Source: Thiomicrospira aerophila AL3
GTDB taxonomy: Bacteria; Pseudomonadota; Gammaproteobacteria; Thiomicrospirales; Thiomicrospiraceae
Length of the DNA stretch: 64,000 nucleotides
Reading direction: 5' to 3'
NCBI RefSeq assembly: GCF_000227665.2
Contig: NZ_CP007030.1
Span: 496,001 to 560,000 of the forward strand
The position numbers and the translations under genes are program-made. Positions 9,378 through 18,020 of the stretch are shown here, piece after piece; position 1 is the stretch's first letter; the number at the start of each line of letters is the position of its first letter. The notes under the pieces are model-generated. The model was not told the DNA's origin. It searched no databases and saw nothing but the letters and a program-made list of their open reading frames with translations.

Positions 9378-10844
9378 ATGAATATGATGTCTTTAGCAGA
9401 GCTTAACCAAGCTTTGCAAACCAAACAGGTTTCGAGTGTTGAGCTGACCGAGTTTTTTTTGGCGCGGATTGCTGAGCATGACGCTAAGTTGAATAGTTTT
9501 ATTACCGTGACGGCTGAGCAGGCGTTAAGTGTTGCGCAAGCAGCAGATAAGCGTTTGGCGCGTGGTGATGCGCCTCATTTGTGTGGTATTCCGATGGCGC
9601 ACAAGGATATTTTTTGTACTGATGGCGTGTTAACCAGTTGTGGTTCAAAGATGTTGGCCAATTTTACGGCTCCTTATGATGCACACATTGTCAGTCAATT
9701 TAAAGCCCTTGATATGCCGATGTTGGGTAAAACCAATATGGATGAATTTGCGATGGGTTCGTCTAATGAGTCGAGTTATTTTGGTGCGGTTAAAAATCCT
9801 TGGGCGCTTGATGCGGTCCCTGGTGGGTCTTCGGGCGGTTCAGCTGCGGCTGTTGCAGCAGGCCTGGTTCCGTTTGCCACTGGTTCAGACACCGGCGGTT
9901 CTATTCGCCAACCTGCGAGCTTTTGTGGCATTAGTGGCCTAAAGCCAACTTATGGTTTAGCCTCGCGCTTTGGCATGATTGCGTATGCGTCAAGTTTTGA
10001 TCAGGCTGGCCCGATGGCGCAATCGGCAGAGGATTTAGCGCTAACGCTGGATGTGATGCATAGTTTTGATATGCGTGATTCGACTAGTTTAGATCAACCT
10101 AAACCTGATTATATAGCGGCCTTATACCAGCCCTTAGCAGGCCTGCGGATTGGTGTGCCGGCCAGTTATTTTGGTGAGGGCTTGGATGCCGAGGTTAGAC
10201 AGGTTATTGAAGCAGCGATAGCTGAATATGAAAAGTTGGGTGCGCAGTGTGTCGCCGTTGAATTACCCAATCAAGCACATGCCGTGGCGGCCTATTACAT
10301 TTTGGCGCCTGCAGAGGCGTCATCAAACTTATCGCGATTTGATGGCGTGCGTTATGGCCATCGTTGTGAGAATCCAAAAGATTTAGCTGATCTTTATGAA
10401 CGTTCGCGTGCTGAAGGTTTTGGCATTGAAGTGCAAAAGCGGATTATGCTGGGCACCTATGCGTTATCGGCTGGCTATTACGATGCCTATTATCTTAAAG
10501 CACAAAAAGTGCGTCGATTAATCCAACAAGATTTCTTAACCGCTTTTGAACAGTGTGATGTGATTATGGGTCCTGTGGCGCCGACCCCAGCGTTTAAACT
10601 GGGCGAAAAAACCGATGATCCGCTGAGTATGTATTTAGCGGATCTTTACACGATTCCCGTTAACCTAGCCGGCTTACCGGCCATGTCCATTCCAGCAGGC
10701 CTGGTGCAGGGCTTACCAGTCGGTTTGCACTTGGTAGGGCCCTATTTTAGTGAAGCGAAGTTGCTCAATATAGCGCATCAGTTCCAATTACATACTGATT
10801 GGCATCGTCAAGTATCCCCGTTAGCACAAGGAGCCGCACTATGA
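9378..10844 (+). CDS. gatA: Asp-tRNA(Asn)/Glu-tRNA(Gln) amidotransferase subunit A
   Basis: Glutaminase subunit that supplies ammonia for transamidation of misacylated tRNA. Seen: amidase-signature catalytic triad, lysine K76 in MAHKDIF, S151 in PGGSSGGS and S175 in TGGSIRQ; each is three residues before the S. aureus GatA numbering. Length 488 residues is typical. Its stop overlaps the gatB start in an ATGA junction, so the two large subunits are translationally coupled. Confidence 0.97.
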   Translation: MNMMSLAELNQALQTKQVSSVELTEFFLARIAEHDAKLNSFITVTAEQALSVAQAADKRLARGDAPHLCGIPMAHKDIFCTDGVLTSCGSKMLANFTAPYDAHIVSQFKALDMPMLGKTNMDEFAMGSSNESSYFGAVKNPWALDAVPGGSSGGSAAAVAAGLVPFATGSDTGGSIRQPASFCGISGLKPTYGLASRFGMIAYASSFDQAGPMAQSAEDLALTLDVMHSFDMRDSTSLDQPKPDYIAALYQPLAGLRIGVPASYFGEGLDAEVRQVIEAAIAEYEKLGAQCVAVELPNQAHAVAAYYILAPAEASSNLSRFDGVRYGHRCENPKDLADLYERSRAEGFGIEVQKRIMLGTYALSAGYYDAYYLKAQKVRRLIQQDFLTAFEQCDVIMGPVAPTPAFKLGEKTDDPLSMYLADLYTIPVNLAGLPAMSIPAGLVQGLPVGLHLVGPYFSEAKLLNIAHQFQLHTDWHRQVSPLAQGAAL

Positions 10845-12274
10845 ATTGGGAAGTTGTGATTGGACTTGAAATTCATGCGCAGCTGGCGTGTGAATCGAAA
10901 ATATTCTCTAATGCGCCGACCGCTTATGGTGCAGAGCCTAATACGCAAGCCAATATTGTTGACTTGGCCATGCCAGGTGTATTGCCCGTATTAAATGAGC
11001 GTGCGGTGGAGTTAGCAGTACGTTTTGGCTTGGCGGTTGGCGCAGAAATTGGGCAAACTTCGGTGTTTGCACGTAAAAATTATTTTTATCCCGATTCACC
11101 AAAAGCCTATCAGATTTCTCAGTTTGAACTGCCGATTGTAGGTAAGGGTGAAATCACCATTGAAGTTGATGGCCAGCAAAAGACCATTGGAATTACGCGT
11201 GCACATTTAGAAGAAGATGCCGGTAAGTCGTTACATGAAGATTTTCATGGTTTAACCGGAATCGATTTGAACCGTGCTGGCACGCCTTTGTTGGAGATAG
11301 TGTCTGAGCCGGATATGCGTTCGGCTGCCGAAGCGATTGCTTATGCGAAAGCTATTCATGAGCTGGTGCAGTTTTTGGAAATTGGTGATGGCAATATGCA
11401 AGAGGGTTCATTCCGCGTCGATGTCAATGTGTCCTTACGCAAGCCAGGCGCGCCATTTGGTACGCGCACCGAGTTAAAAAACATTAACTCCTTTAAGTTT
11501 ATTGAAAAAGCCTTGGCCTATGAAATTGATCGTCATATTGAAATTTTAGAAAGTGGTGGCGAAATCGTACAAGAAACACGTTTGTATGATCCAGAACGCG
11601 ATGAAACTCGTTCGATGCGCTCCAAAGAGGAGGCGAACGACTACCGTTATTTCCCTGACCCAGATTTGTTGCCCGTAGTGGTGAGTGATGAACAGTTGGC
11701 CGCAATTAAAGCGAGTCTGCCAGAGTTGCCTGGACAAATGCGAGTGCGTTTTGAACAGGATTATGGTTTGTCTGCCTATGACGCGCAATTGTTGACTGCG
11801 GCCGCGGTCAATGCTCGCTATTTCGAGGGACTGGTCGCAAATCTTGGGGCTGAACAAGCCAAGTTAGCAGCCAATTGGATGAATGGCGAGCTGGCTAAAG
11901 CTTTAAATAAAGCAGGCTTAACGCTTGATCAGTCACCGATCAACGCGGATGCCTTAGCAGGCCTGCTGGCGCGAATAGTCGATAATACCGTCTCAGGCAA
12001 GTTGGCAAAGCAGGTATTTGAGGCGATGTGGGCGGGCGAGGGCAGTGCCGATCAAATCATTGAAGCCAAAGGCTTGAAGCAAATTACCGACACCGGTGCG
12101 ATTGAGAAAATCGTTGATGAGGTGTTGGCGGCCAATGCGAAGCAAGTTGAGGCTTATAAAGCGGGTCAAGAGAAGATGTTTGGCTTTTTTGTAGGGCAGG
12201 TGATGAAGCAGTCGAAAGGGCAAGCTAACCCAGCGCAAGTGAATGATTTGTTGCAAGAAAAATTAAAAAACTAA
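10841..12274 (+). CDS. gatB: Asp-tRNA(Asn)/Glu-tRNA(Gln) amidotransferase subunit B
   Basis: tRNA-binding and kinase/transamidase subunit. Seen: start [15 protein letters not shown], the [14 protein letters not shown] block, [12 protein letters not shown], and the C-terminal YqeY-like tail ending VNDLLQEKL. 477 residues from ATG 10841, which overlaps the gatA stop by four bases. Presence of GatCAB implies indirect synthesis of Asn-tRNA and/or Gln-tRNA; which one cannot be told here. Confidence 0.97.
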   Translation: MNWEVVIGLEIHAQLACESKIFSNAPTAYGAEPNTQANIVDLAMPGVLPVLNERAVELAVRFGLAVGAEIGQTSVFARKNYFYPDSPKAYQISQFELPIVGKGEITIEVDGQQKTIGITRAHLEEDAGKSLHEDFHGLTGIDLNRAGTPLLEIVSEPDMRSAAEAIAYAKAIHELVQFLEIGDGNMQEGSFRVDVNVSLRKPGAPFGTRTELKNINSFKFIEKALAYEIDRHIEILESGGEIVQETRLYDPERDETRSMRSKEEANDYRYFPDPDLLPVVVSDEQLAAIKASLPELPGQMRVRFEQDYGLSAYDAQLLTAAAVNARYFEGLVANLGAEQAKLAANWMNGELAKALNKAGLTLDQSPINADALAGLLARIVDNTVSGKLAKQVFEAMWAGEGSADQIIEAKGLKQITDTGAIEKIVDEVLAANAKQVEAYKAGQEKMFGFFVGQVMKQSKGQANPAQVNDLLQEKLKN

Positions 12275-12302
12275 GTTTTTTGGGTGATGAGGACAATCAC
12301 TA

Positions 12303-12331
12303 CTTGAAACCTCATAAAAAAAGCTTATATT
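12303..12331 (+). promoter_or_regulatory. Candidate htpX promoter, possibly heat-shock type
   Basis: CTTGAAA (12303-12309) matches the sigma-32 -35 element. Fourteen bases later CTTATAT (12324-12330) partly matches the sigma-32 -10 (CCCATNT). The same bases also read as a sigma-70 promoter, TTGAAA-N16-TATATT (5/6 in the -10). htpX is heat-shock controlled in E. coli, so a sigma-32 reading is plausible, but the sequence cannot separate the two. Confidence 0.4.
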
Positions 12332-12375
12332 AACACTGATAAATTTTTAATCTTCTCAAATAAGGAGAAATACGA

Positions 12376-13275
12376 ATGAAACGAATTGGTTTGTTTTTAT
12401 TAACCAACATCGCGGTCATTGCTGTTGCATCGATCGTATTAAGTTTGTTGGGCGTGGGTTCAACCCTGCAAGCCAACGGTGTAGATTTAGCTTTGGGTAA
12501 CCTGCTGATTTTTGCAGCGGTATTTGGTTTTGCTGGTTCATTTGTGTCCTTAGCCTTATCGAAGTTTATGGCGAAGAAAATGACCGGTGCGCAGGTCATT
12601 GAAAATCCACGCAATGCTGATGAACAATGGTTGGTTGATACCGTGCGTCGTCAGGCTGAAAAAGCTGGTATTGGCATGCCCGAGGTCGCGATTTACAACG
12701 CACCGGATCCAAATGCCTTTGCAACGGGTATGAGTAAAAACAATGCGTTGGTCGCCGTGTCTACGGGATTGTTGCGCAACATGACGCGCAATGAAGTTGA
12801 AGCGGTATTGGGTCATGAAGTGGCGCACATTGCCAATGGCGATATGATTACCATGGCATTAGTACAGGGCGTAGTTAACACATTTGTTATCTTTTTTGCC
12901 CGTATCGCCGGTCACTTTGTTGATCGTATTATTCTTAAAAATGAATCAGGCCATGGTATTGGTTACTATGTCGCGTCATTCATCTTTGAAATCATCTTCG
13001 GTATATTGGCGAGTGTGATTACCATGTGGTTCTCGCGTCGTCGTGAATTCCATGCGGATAACGGCGGTGCTTATTTGGCCGGTAAAGAAAATATGATCGC
13101 TGCACTACGTCGTCTGCAAATGATGCAGCCAGGTGAATTGCCCGATCAAATGGCGGCGTTTGGTATTTCAAATCGTCCAAGCAAGCTAGGGGCGTTGTTT
13201 ATGTCACATCCGCCCATTGAAGATCGCATCGCTGCCTTAGAAGCGACTCGTCAAGAAGAGTTGAAAATTGCTTAA
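12376..13275 (+). CDS. htpX: Membrane zinc metalloprotease HtpX
   Basis: M48-family inner-membrane protease for quality control of misfolded membrane proteins. Seen: two N-terminal membrane helices (about residues 5-25 and 37-57), zinc motif HEVAH within [11 protein letters not shown], further membrane segments, and the third-ligand region [11 protein letters not shown]. Ends with [13 protein letters not shown], typical of the family. 299 residues. Strong AAGGAG ribosome site upstream, and monocistronic by context: candidate promoter before it and terminator after it. Confidence 0.96.
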   Translation: MKRIGLFLLTNIAVIAVASIVLSLLGVGSTLQANGVDLALGNLLIFAAVFGFAGSFVSLALSKFMAKKMTGAQVIENPRNADEQWLVDTVRRQAEKAGIGMPEVAIYNAPDPNAFATGMSKNNALVAVSTGLLRNMTRNEVEAVLGHEVAHIANGDMITMALVQGVVNTFVIFFARIAGHFVDRIILKNESGHGIGYYVASFIFEIIFGILASVITMWFSRRREFHADNGGAYLAGKENMIAALRRLQMMQPGELPDQMAAFGISNRPSKLGALFMSHPPIEDRIAALEATRQEELKIA

Positions 13276-13298
13276 TTAGTTAAATTAGTTAAGTTATC

Positions 13299-13327
13299 AA
13301 AAACCCAGCCTTGCGCTGGGTTTTTTG
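13299..13327. terminator. Rho-independent terminator between htpX and sufE
   Basis: Hairpin AACCCAGC / GCTGGGTT with a short loop, followed by a T-run on the plus strand and flanked by an A-run on the other side, so it can serve both the convergent htpX and sufE genes. Confidence 0.85.
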
Positions 13328-13353
13328 TTTGGGTTGATTGTGTGTAACAGGGT

Positions 13354-13770
13354 TTAAACTCTAGCCTGCGCTTCCGCTTGAATGCGCTTGATCATGTGAT
13401 ATAAGCCGGTCGAACGGTTAGGTGAAAGGTGCTGTAATAACCCTGTAGTCGCTAAAAAGTCGAGTGGTGTATTGATGATTTGATCAGGGGTGTGGTCGTG
13501 ATAGACTCTTAATAAGATCGCAATGAGGCCGGCTACAATCGCCGCATCACTGGTTGCCTGCATTTGCAACTTGCCGTCTTGCTCACTGATCGCAATCCAG
13601 ACTTGGGATTGGCAGCCATGAATACGGTTGTCTTCGGTTTTGAGCTCGTCTGGAAAAGGCGTGAGCTGTTTACCCAGATCAATGATATATTTGTATTTAT
13701 CTTTCCAATTGGTAAAGTAATTGAGACGATTTACCAGGTCTTGTTGTTGTACATCGAGTGTTTGAGCCAC
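13354..13770 (-). CDS. sufE: SufE-family sulfur acceptor
   Basis: Accepts persulfide sulfur from a cysteine desulfurase (SufS/CsdA) for Fe-S cluster assembly. Seen: conserved acceptor cysteine C53 in IHGCQSQVWIA, DGKLQMQATSDAAIV and LGLLQHLSPNRS-like C-terminal text (LLQHLSPNRSTGL). 138 residues, normal for the family. No other suf or csd genes are adjacent, so it may serve either SufS or CsdA encoded elsewhere. Faces htpX. Confidence 0.92.
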   Translation of the reverse strand: MAQTLDVQQQDLVNRLNYFTNWKDKYKYIIDLGKQLTPFPDELKTEDNRIHGCQSQVWIAISEQDGKLQMQATSDAAIVAGLIAILLRVYHDHTPDQIINTPLDFLATTGLLQHLSPNRSTGLYHMIKRIQAEAQARV

Positions 13771-13918
13771 AGTCTTCTCCCATTAAATAAACCAAATTTT
13801 AGCCGATTCTAAACCTAAGGCGCAAAGTTATCTAAAGTTTCGCGGTGATTGCCTTAATTATTGGCTAATTAATCACTAACCTTGCTAAAATACGGCTTTA
13901 TTTTGTAATGAATTCATC

Positions 13919-15331
13919 ATGATTAAACGAATTTTTAATGCCATCTCGCGGCGTCTGGCCAGAATTACCCCGGAGCAAACACGCGAGGTAACGGGTGCTG
14001 AGATATCCGGCACGAATGTACAGACCTACTCTGGTCATCAGCAGGGTATCCACCACCGCCTGATTGATAAGGCCGCGCTTGATACGGTATTTAGTTTAAA
14101 GCGAGCCGGTTATGAGGCCTATTTGGTCGGTGGCGCGGTACGGGATCTGATGTTAGGTATTGAGCCTAAAGATTTTGATATCGTTACGAATGCCTCGCCG
14201 GATCAAGTAAAGCAGGTGTTTCGTCATCGCTGTCAGTTAATTGGTCGGCGTTTTCGCCTGGCCCATGTGCGTTATGGCCGCTTAATTATTGAGGTGGCGA
14301 CCTTTCGGGGTGGCCAGGATGACAATCATCCTGCTCGACAAATTGATGATAGCGGTCGCTTACTCCGCGACAACGTCTATGGCACGATGGACGAAGACGT
14401 CTGGCGGCGAGATTTCACTATTAATGCGCTCTACTATGATCCCAAACGCGATGTTGTTATTGATTATGTAGATGGGCGTGAAGATTTACAGGCTGCTCAA
14501 ATTGCGTTAATTGGCGATCCTTGGGTTAGATATCGTGAAGATCCGGTGCGAATGATTCGTGCGGTGCGCTTTGCGGCAAAGCTTGGTTTTAATTTAGCGC
14601 CAAGCGCTGAGGCGCCGATTGCGGAGTTGGGCGGCTTACTAAAAGAAGTATCCAATGCACGCTTATTTGATGAGGTGCTAAAGCTATTTCATAGTGGTGC
14701 GGCGATATTGGTATTTGAAAAGCTGCGCCATTATGATTTGTTCAAACATCTGTTCCCGTTAACAGATGCGATTTTAGCCACTGAAAACGAGCATTTTCCC
14801 CGGCAGTTAGTGATTGAAGCGCTGCAAAGTACTGATCGACGTATTGCTGAGGATAAGCCGGTTAATCCTGCATTTTTGTTTGCTGCGATGCTTTGGGAGC
14901 CGATGATGCAAGCTCGGCAAGATTATTTGGATGATGGCTTGTCGCCTCAAGATGCGTTATTCGCTGCCGCAGGTGATGTGCTACATATTCAATGTTCGCA
15001 CACCGCTGTACCGAAACGCTTTACTGCACAAGTTCGCGATATTTGGAATCTGCAGTTTAGATTGCATAAGCGATTTGGTGATCGAGCCGCTGCGTTAAGA
15101 GCCCATCCGCGTTTTAGGGCTGCTTATGATTTTATTGGCATTCGGGTTGCGGCCGGTGAGACTGAGCTTAAAGATTTATTTGATTGGTGGACAGACTACC
15201 AAGAAAAAGATCCACTTGAACAGATTCGTTTTGCTAATCAAATGGTTCGCGATGCCAAACCAGGGCGGCGCAAACGTTCTAATCGTAATTTTTACCGTAA
15301 AAAATCAGATCAGTCTGCTACCCATGACTAA
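13919..15331 (+). CDS. pcnB: Poly(A) polymerase I
   Basis: Adds poly(A) tails that destabilise bacterial RNAs. Seen: nucleotidyltransferase core with YLVGGAVRDLMLG and the KDFDIVTNA metal-binding aspartates (about residues 73-95), then RNA-binding domains and a strongly basic C-terminus (GRRKRSNRNFYRKK). The PcnB-type RRFRLAHVRYG segment distinguishes it from CCA-adding enzyme. 470 residues. Overlaps folK by 8 bases; the pcnB-folK-panB-panC order is common in gammaproteobacteria. Confidence 0.94.
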   Translation: MIKRIFNAISRRLARITPEQTREVTGAEISGTNVQTYSGHQQGIHHRLIDKAALDTVFSLKRAGYEAYLVGGAVRDLMLGIEPKDFDIVTNASPDQVKQVFRHRCQLIGRRFRLAHVRYGRLIIEVATFRGGQDDNHPARQIDDSGRLLRDNVYGTMDEDVWRRDFTINALYYDPKRDVVIDYVDGREDLQAAQIALIGDPWVRYREDPVRMIRAVRFAAKLGFNLAPSAEAPIAELGGLLKEVSNARLFDEVLKLFHSGAAILVFEKLRHYDLFKHLFPLTDAILATENEHFPRQLVIEALQSTDRRIAEDKPVNPAFLFAAMLWEPMMQARQDYLDDGLSPQDALFAAAGDVLHIQCSHTAVPKRFTAQVRDIWNLQFRLHKRFGDRAAALRAHPRFRAAYDFIGIRVAAGETELKDLFDWWTDYQEKDPLEQIRFANQMVRDAKPGRRKRSNRNFYRKKSDQSATHD

Positions 15332-15872
15332 CCACACTAAGGTTATAGAACAGCCACCAACAGATAACTGGGTGCAGGTTTTTGTGGGCTTAGGCAGTAA
15401 TTTAGGTGATTCGGAGCAGGTACTGCGGCAGGCCTGCTTTGAGATGATGCAGTGGTCCTCGGTTCGTAACCTGCAGGTCTCTAACTGGTATAGGTCTAGA
15501 CCCCAGGGACCACAAGATCAGCCTGATTATGTTAATGGCGCATGTTGTTTTGAAACCCATCTAGCGCCTGAAGCCTTATTATCTGCTTTGCAGGCGCTTG
15601 AATTAGATTTGGGTAAGGTTAAGCGCCGTCATTGGGGCGAGCGTTTGGTAGATTTAGACATCATCTGTTATGGCCAGCTAAGTATGAAAACGGCTGATTT
15701 AACCTTACCGCATCCTATGGCAGCCAAGCGCGATTTTGTCTTGGTGCCGCTACTTGATTTAGCACCTGACCTGGTATTGCCCGGTTATGGCACGATTGAA
15801 GCCTGTTTAGCAAAACTGCCGGATACTTTTTTATATGCATCTGATACTTCAGACTCTAAGGTAATGGCATGA
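15324..15872 (+). CDS. folK: 2-amino-4-hydroxy-6-hydroxymethyldihydropteridine pyrophosphokinase
   Basis: HPPK, folate-pathway kinase. Seen: VGLGSNLGD at the N-terminus, [13 protein letters not shown], and the metal-binding signature [15 protein letters not shown]; the usual GPR is GER here, a mild departure, but the two aspartates of DLD are kept. ATG at 15324 overlaps the end of pcnB; the frame is open further upstream but that part is inside pcnB. 182 residues. Coupled to panB through an ATGA overlap. Confidence 0.93.
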   Translation: MTNHTKVIEQPPTDNWVQVFVGLGSNLGDSEQVLRQACFEMMQWSSVRNLQVSNWYRSRPQGPQDQPDYVNGACCFETHLAPEALLSALQALELDLGKVKRRHWGERLVDLDIICYGQLSMKTADLTLPHPMAAKRDFVLVPLLDLAPDLVLPGYGTIEACLAKLPDTFLYASDTSDSKVMA

Positions 15873-16660
15873 AAAAAACTTTGAAACAACTCTATAAAAT
15901 GGCGGCGGCGCAAGAACCCATAGCTTGTTTGACGGCCTATGATGCGGCCTTTGCGCATTGGGCTGATACGGCGGGCGTGGATGTTATTTTGGTGGGTGAT
16001 TCCTTGGGTATGGTGGTGCAAGGTCAGCGCACGACTTTGCCGGTTTCGCTTGAGGACATGGTTTATCACACGCAGATGGTACAGCGCGGTAATAAGCAGG
16101 CCTGGTGTATTGCTGATGTGCCTTTTATGGCCGATAAAAATCTAGACACGGTGATGGATGCGGCCGCGCAGCTTTTAAAAGTAGGCCAGGCCGATATGGT
16201 AAAGCTTGAGGGCGGTCAGCGCATCGTCTCTTATGTGCAGGCATTAGCTGAGCGTGGCGTACCGGTGTGTGGTCATTTAGGCTTGTTACCGCAATCGGTG
16301 TTAAAAAAGGGCTATCAGGTACAAGGTACTGACCCCGCGCAAGCGGCGCAGTTGTTAGCCGATGCCCAAGCGCTCGTAGCGGCGGGTATTGATTTATTGG
16401 TGCTTGAATGTGTGCCTAGTGAATTGGCAAAGCAGATTACTGCGGCCTTACCCATTCCGGTCATCGGTATTGGTGCGGGGGCTGTGGTTAATGGTCAAGT
16501 ATTGGTGAGCTATGATGTGCTAGGTTTAACACCTGGAAGAGCGCCCAAATTCAGTCAAAACTTTTTGACTGGGCGTGATTCGATTTTGGCCGCTTTTGAG
16601 GCGTATGTGCAAGCGGTTAAAGATAAAACCTTTCCCACTGCAGACCATGAGGTAGGTTAA
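15869..16660 (+). CDS. panB: Ketopantoate hydroxymethyltransferase
   Basis: Methylene-THF-dependent first step of pantothenate synthesis from 2-oxoisovalerate. Seen: [25 protein letters not shown] with metal-binding Asp, DMVKLEGG, and [15 protein letters not shown]. 263 residues, normal. Start overlaps folK stop (ATGA) and its stop overlaps the panC start by one base, so folK-panB-panC are tightly coupled. Confidence 0.97.
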   Translation: MKKTLKQLYKMAAAQEPIACLTAYDAAFAHWADTAGVDVILVGDSLGMVVQGQRTTLPVSLEDMVYHTQMVQRGNKQAWCIADVPFMADKNLDTVMDAAAQLLKVGQADMVKLEGGQRIVSYVQALAERGVPVCGHLGLLPQSVLKKGYQVQGTDPAQAAQLLADAQALVAAGIDLLVLECVPSELAKQITAALPIPVIGIGAGAVVNGQVLVSYDVLGLTPGRAPKFSQNFLTGRDSILAAFEAYVQAVKDKTFPTADHEVG

Positions 16661-17526
16661 TGCAAGTTGTACAGGATATTGCGGCGTTACGCGCGCAGTT
16701 GGCGCAGTGGCGTCAAGCTGGCAAAACCTGGGCCTTGGTGCCGACGATGGGTAATTTACATGCCGGTCATTTGAGCTTGGTATCACTGGCACAAAGCCAT
16801 GTTGATTATGTTGTAGTGAGTATTTTTGTGAATCCGCTGCAATTTGGTGAAGGCGAAGATTTTGCCCAATATCCACGCACATTGGCAGCCGATTGTGATC
16901 AATTGCAAGCCCTAGGGTGCGATCTGGTGTTTAGTCCCTCAGCTAGCGAGCTTTATCCTACTGAAGGGCGGCAGAGTCGTGTGAGTGCTGATCCCTTATT
17001 GGCGTCGCGTTTTGAGGGCGCACTGCGTCCCGGTCATTTTGATGGTGTGGTGACGGTAGTGGCCAAGCTGTTTAATCTAGTGCAACCCCATGTGGCCGTA
17101 TTTGGTCAAAAAGACTATCAGCAATGGCGGGTGATTCAAGCGATGGTGGCCGATTTAAATTGGCCGATTCAGCTGCTGAAAGGGCCGATTGCGCGTGATA
17201 CTGATGACTTGGCACTCAGTTCAAGAAATCAATATTTGGATGCAACTCAGCGCCGTATCGCCCCGCAGTTATATCAAGTATTAAGCAAGCTGGCACAGGC
17301 TATCGTTGCAACCGAACACCCTATGATCAGTTGGCCAGGTGTCTGTGCAAAGGCACAGCAAGAACTCATTGTGGCGGGTTTTGATGAGGTGGATTATATT
17401 GCTTGGGTGGATCAACAAGATTTGACTGATGTGATGGATATCACTAAGCCGAGTGTATTGTTGGTGGTAGCCCGATTAGGCACCACCCGTTTATTAGATA
17501 ATATCGAGATTATACCGCCGCTTTGA
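16660..17526 (+). CDS. panC: Pantothenate synthetase
   Basis: ATP-dependent ligation of pantoate and beta-alanine. Seen: [15 protein letters not shown] with the nucleotide-binding HxGH (HAGH), [19 protein letters not shown] and the KMSKS-like [11 protein letters not shown]. 288 residues. Its 3' end overlaps the convergent panD 3' end by 17 bases, so the last enzyme pair of the pathway share their terminal sequence on opposite strands. Confidence 0.97.
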   Translation: MQVVQDIAALRAQLAQWRQAGKTWALVPTMGNLHAGHLSLVSLAQSHVDYVVVSIFVNPLQFGEGEDFAQYPRTLAADCDQLQALGCDLVFSPSASELYPTEGRQSRVSADPLLASRFEGALRPGHFDGVVTVVAKLFNLVQPHVAVFGQKDYQQWRVIQAMVADLNWPIQLLKGPIARDTDDLALSSRNQYLDATQRRIAPQLYQVLSKLAQAIVATEHPMISWPGVCAKAQQELIVAGFDEVDYIAWVDQQDLTDVMDITKPSVLLVVARLGTTRLLDNIEIIPPL

Positions 17527-17896
17527 GCGGTGCAATGGTATTGCGAGTATGGGTGATCTTATTGTCCGCATCAACATAAACCAACATAGGTTTATATAAA
17601 TCGGCTTCAGCCTCAGTCATTTGGGCATAGGTTGCAATAATCAATAAATCGCCTGGTGCCGCTTTATGTGCCGCCGCCCCATTGACCGAAATCGTGCCTG
17701 AGTGGGCTTCTGCACTAATAGCATAGGTGGTAAAGCGCTCGCCATTACGCACATTATAAATCTGAATCTGTTCGTATTCGCGAATACCCGCCGCGCTTAG
17801 TAAGGCGGCATCTATTGCACACGAGCCTTCATAATCTAGTTCGGCGTGTGTCGTGGTCACACGATGAATCTTTGATTTTAAAAGTTGAATTTGCAT
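17510..17896 (-). CDS. panD: Aspartate 1-decarboxylase
   Basis: Makes beta-alanine for PanC. Pyruvoyl enzyme formed by self-cleavage at Gly24-Ser25, visible in [13 protein letters not shown]. Also seen are the catalytic Lys region (LLKSKIHR) and [12 protein letters not shown]. 128 residues, normal. Transcribed from its own promoter toward panC; the two coding regions overlap tail to tail. Confidence 0.97.
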   Translation of the reverse strand: MQIQLLKSKIHRVTTTHAELDYEGSCAIDAALLSAAGIREYEQIQIYNVRNGERFTTYAISAEAHSGTISVNGAAAHKAAPGDLLIIATYAQMTEAEADLYKPMLVYVDADNKITHTRNTIAPLKAAV

Positions 17897-17937
17897 AGTG
17901 TTATGTGCCTGCCTGTAAAGGGGATCAAAAATAAATC

Positions 17938-17973
17938 GGCGCCCATTATACCTAATAGGGCGCCAATTACCAA
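17938..17973 (-). promoter_or_regulatory. panD promoter with embedded inverted repeat
   Basis: On the minus strand TTGGTA (17968-17973), 17 bases, perfect TATAAT (17945-17950). A 7-bp inverted repeat GGCGCCC / GGGCGCC (17938-17944 and 17958-17964) brackets the -10 element. It could be an operator, or the stem of a terminator for ppc reading the same direction, since a T-rich tail follows. The two roles are not exclusive. Confidence 0.55.
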
Positions 17974-18020
17974 ATCATCAACCTATATCGCGTTGATTAA
18001 CGCTGTGCTTAATCTAATAC

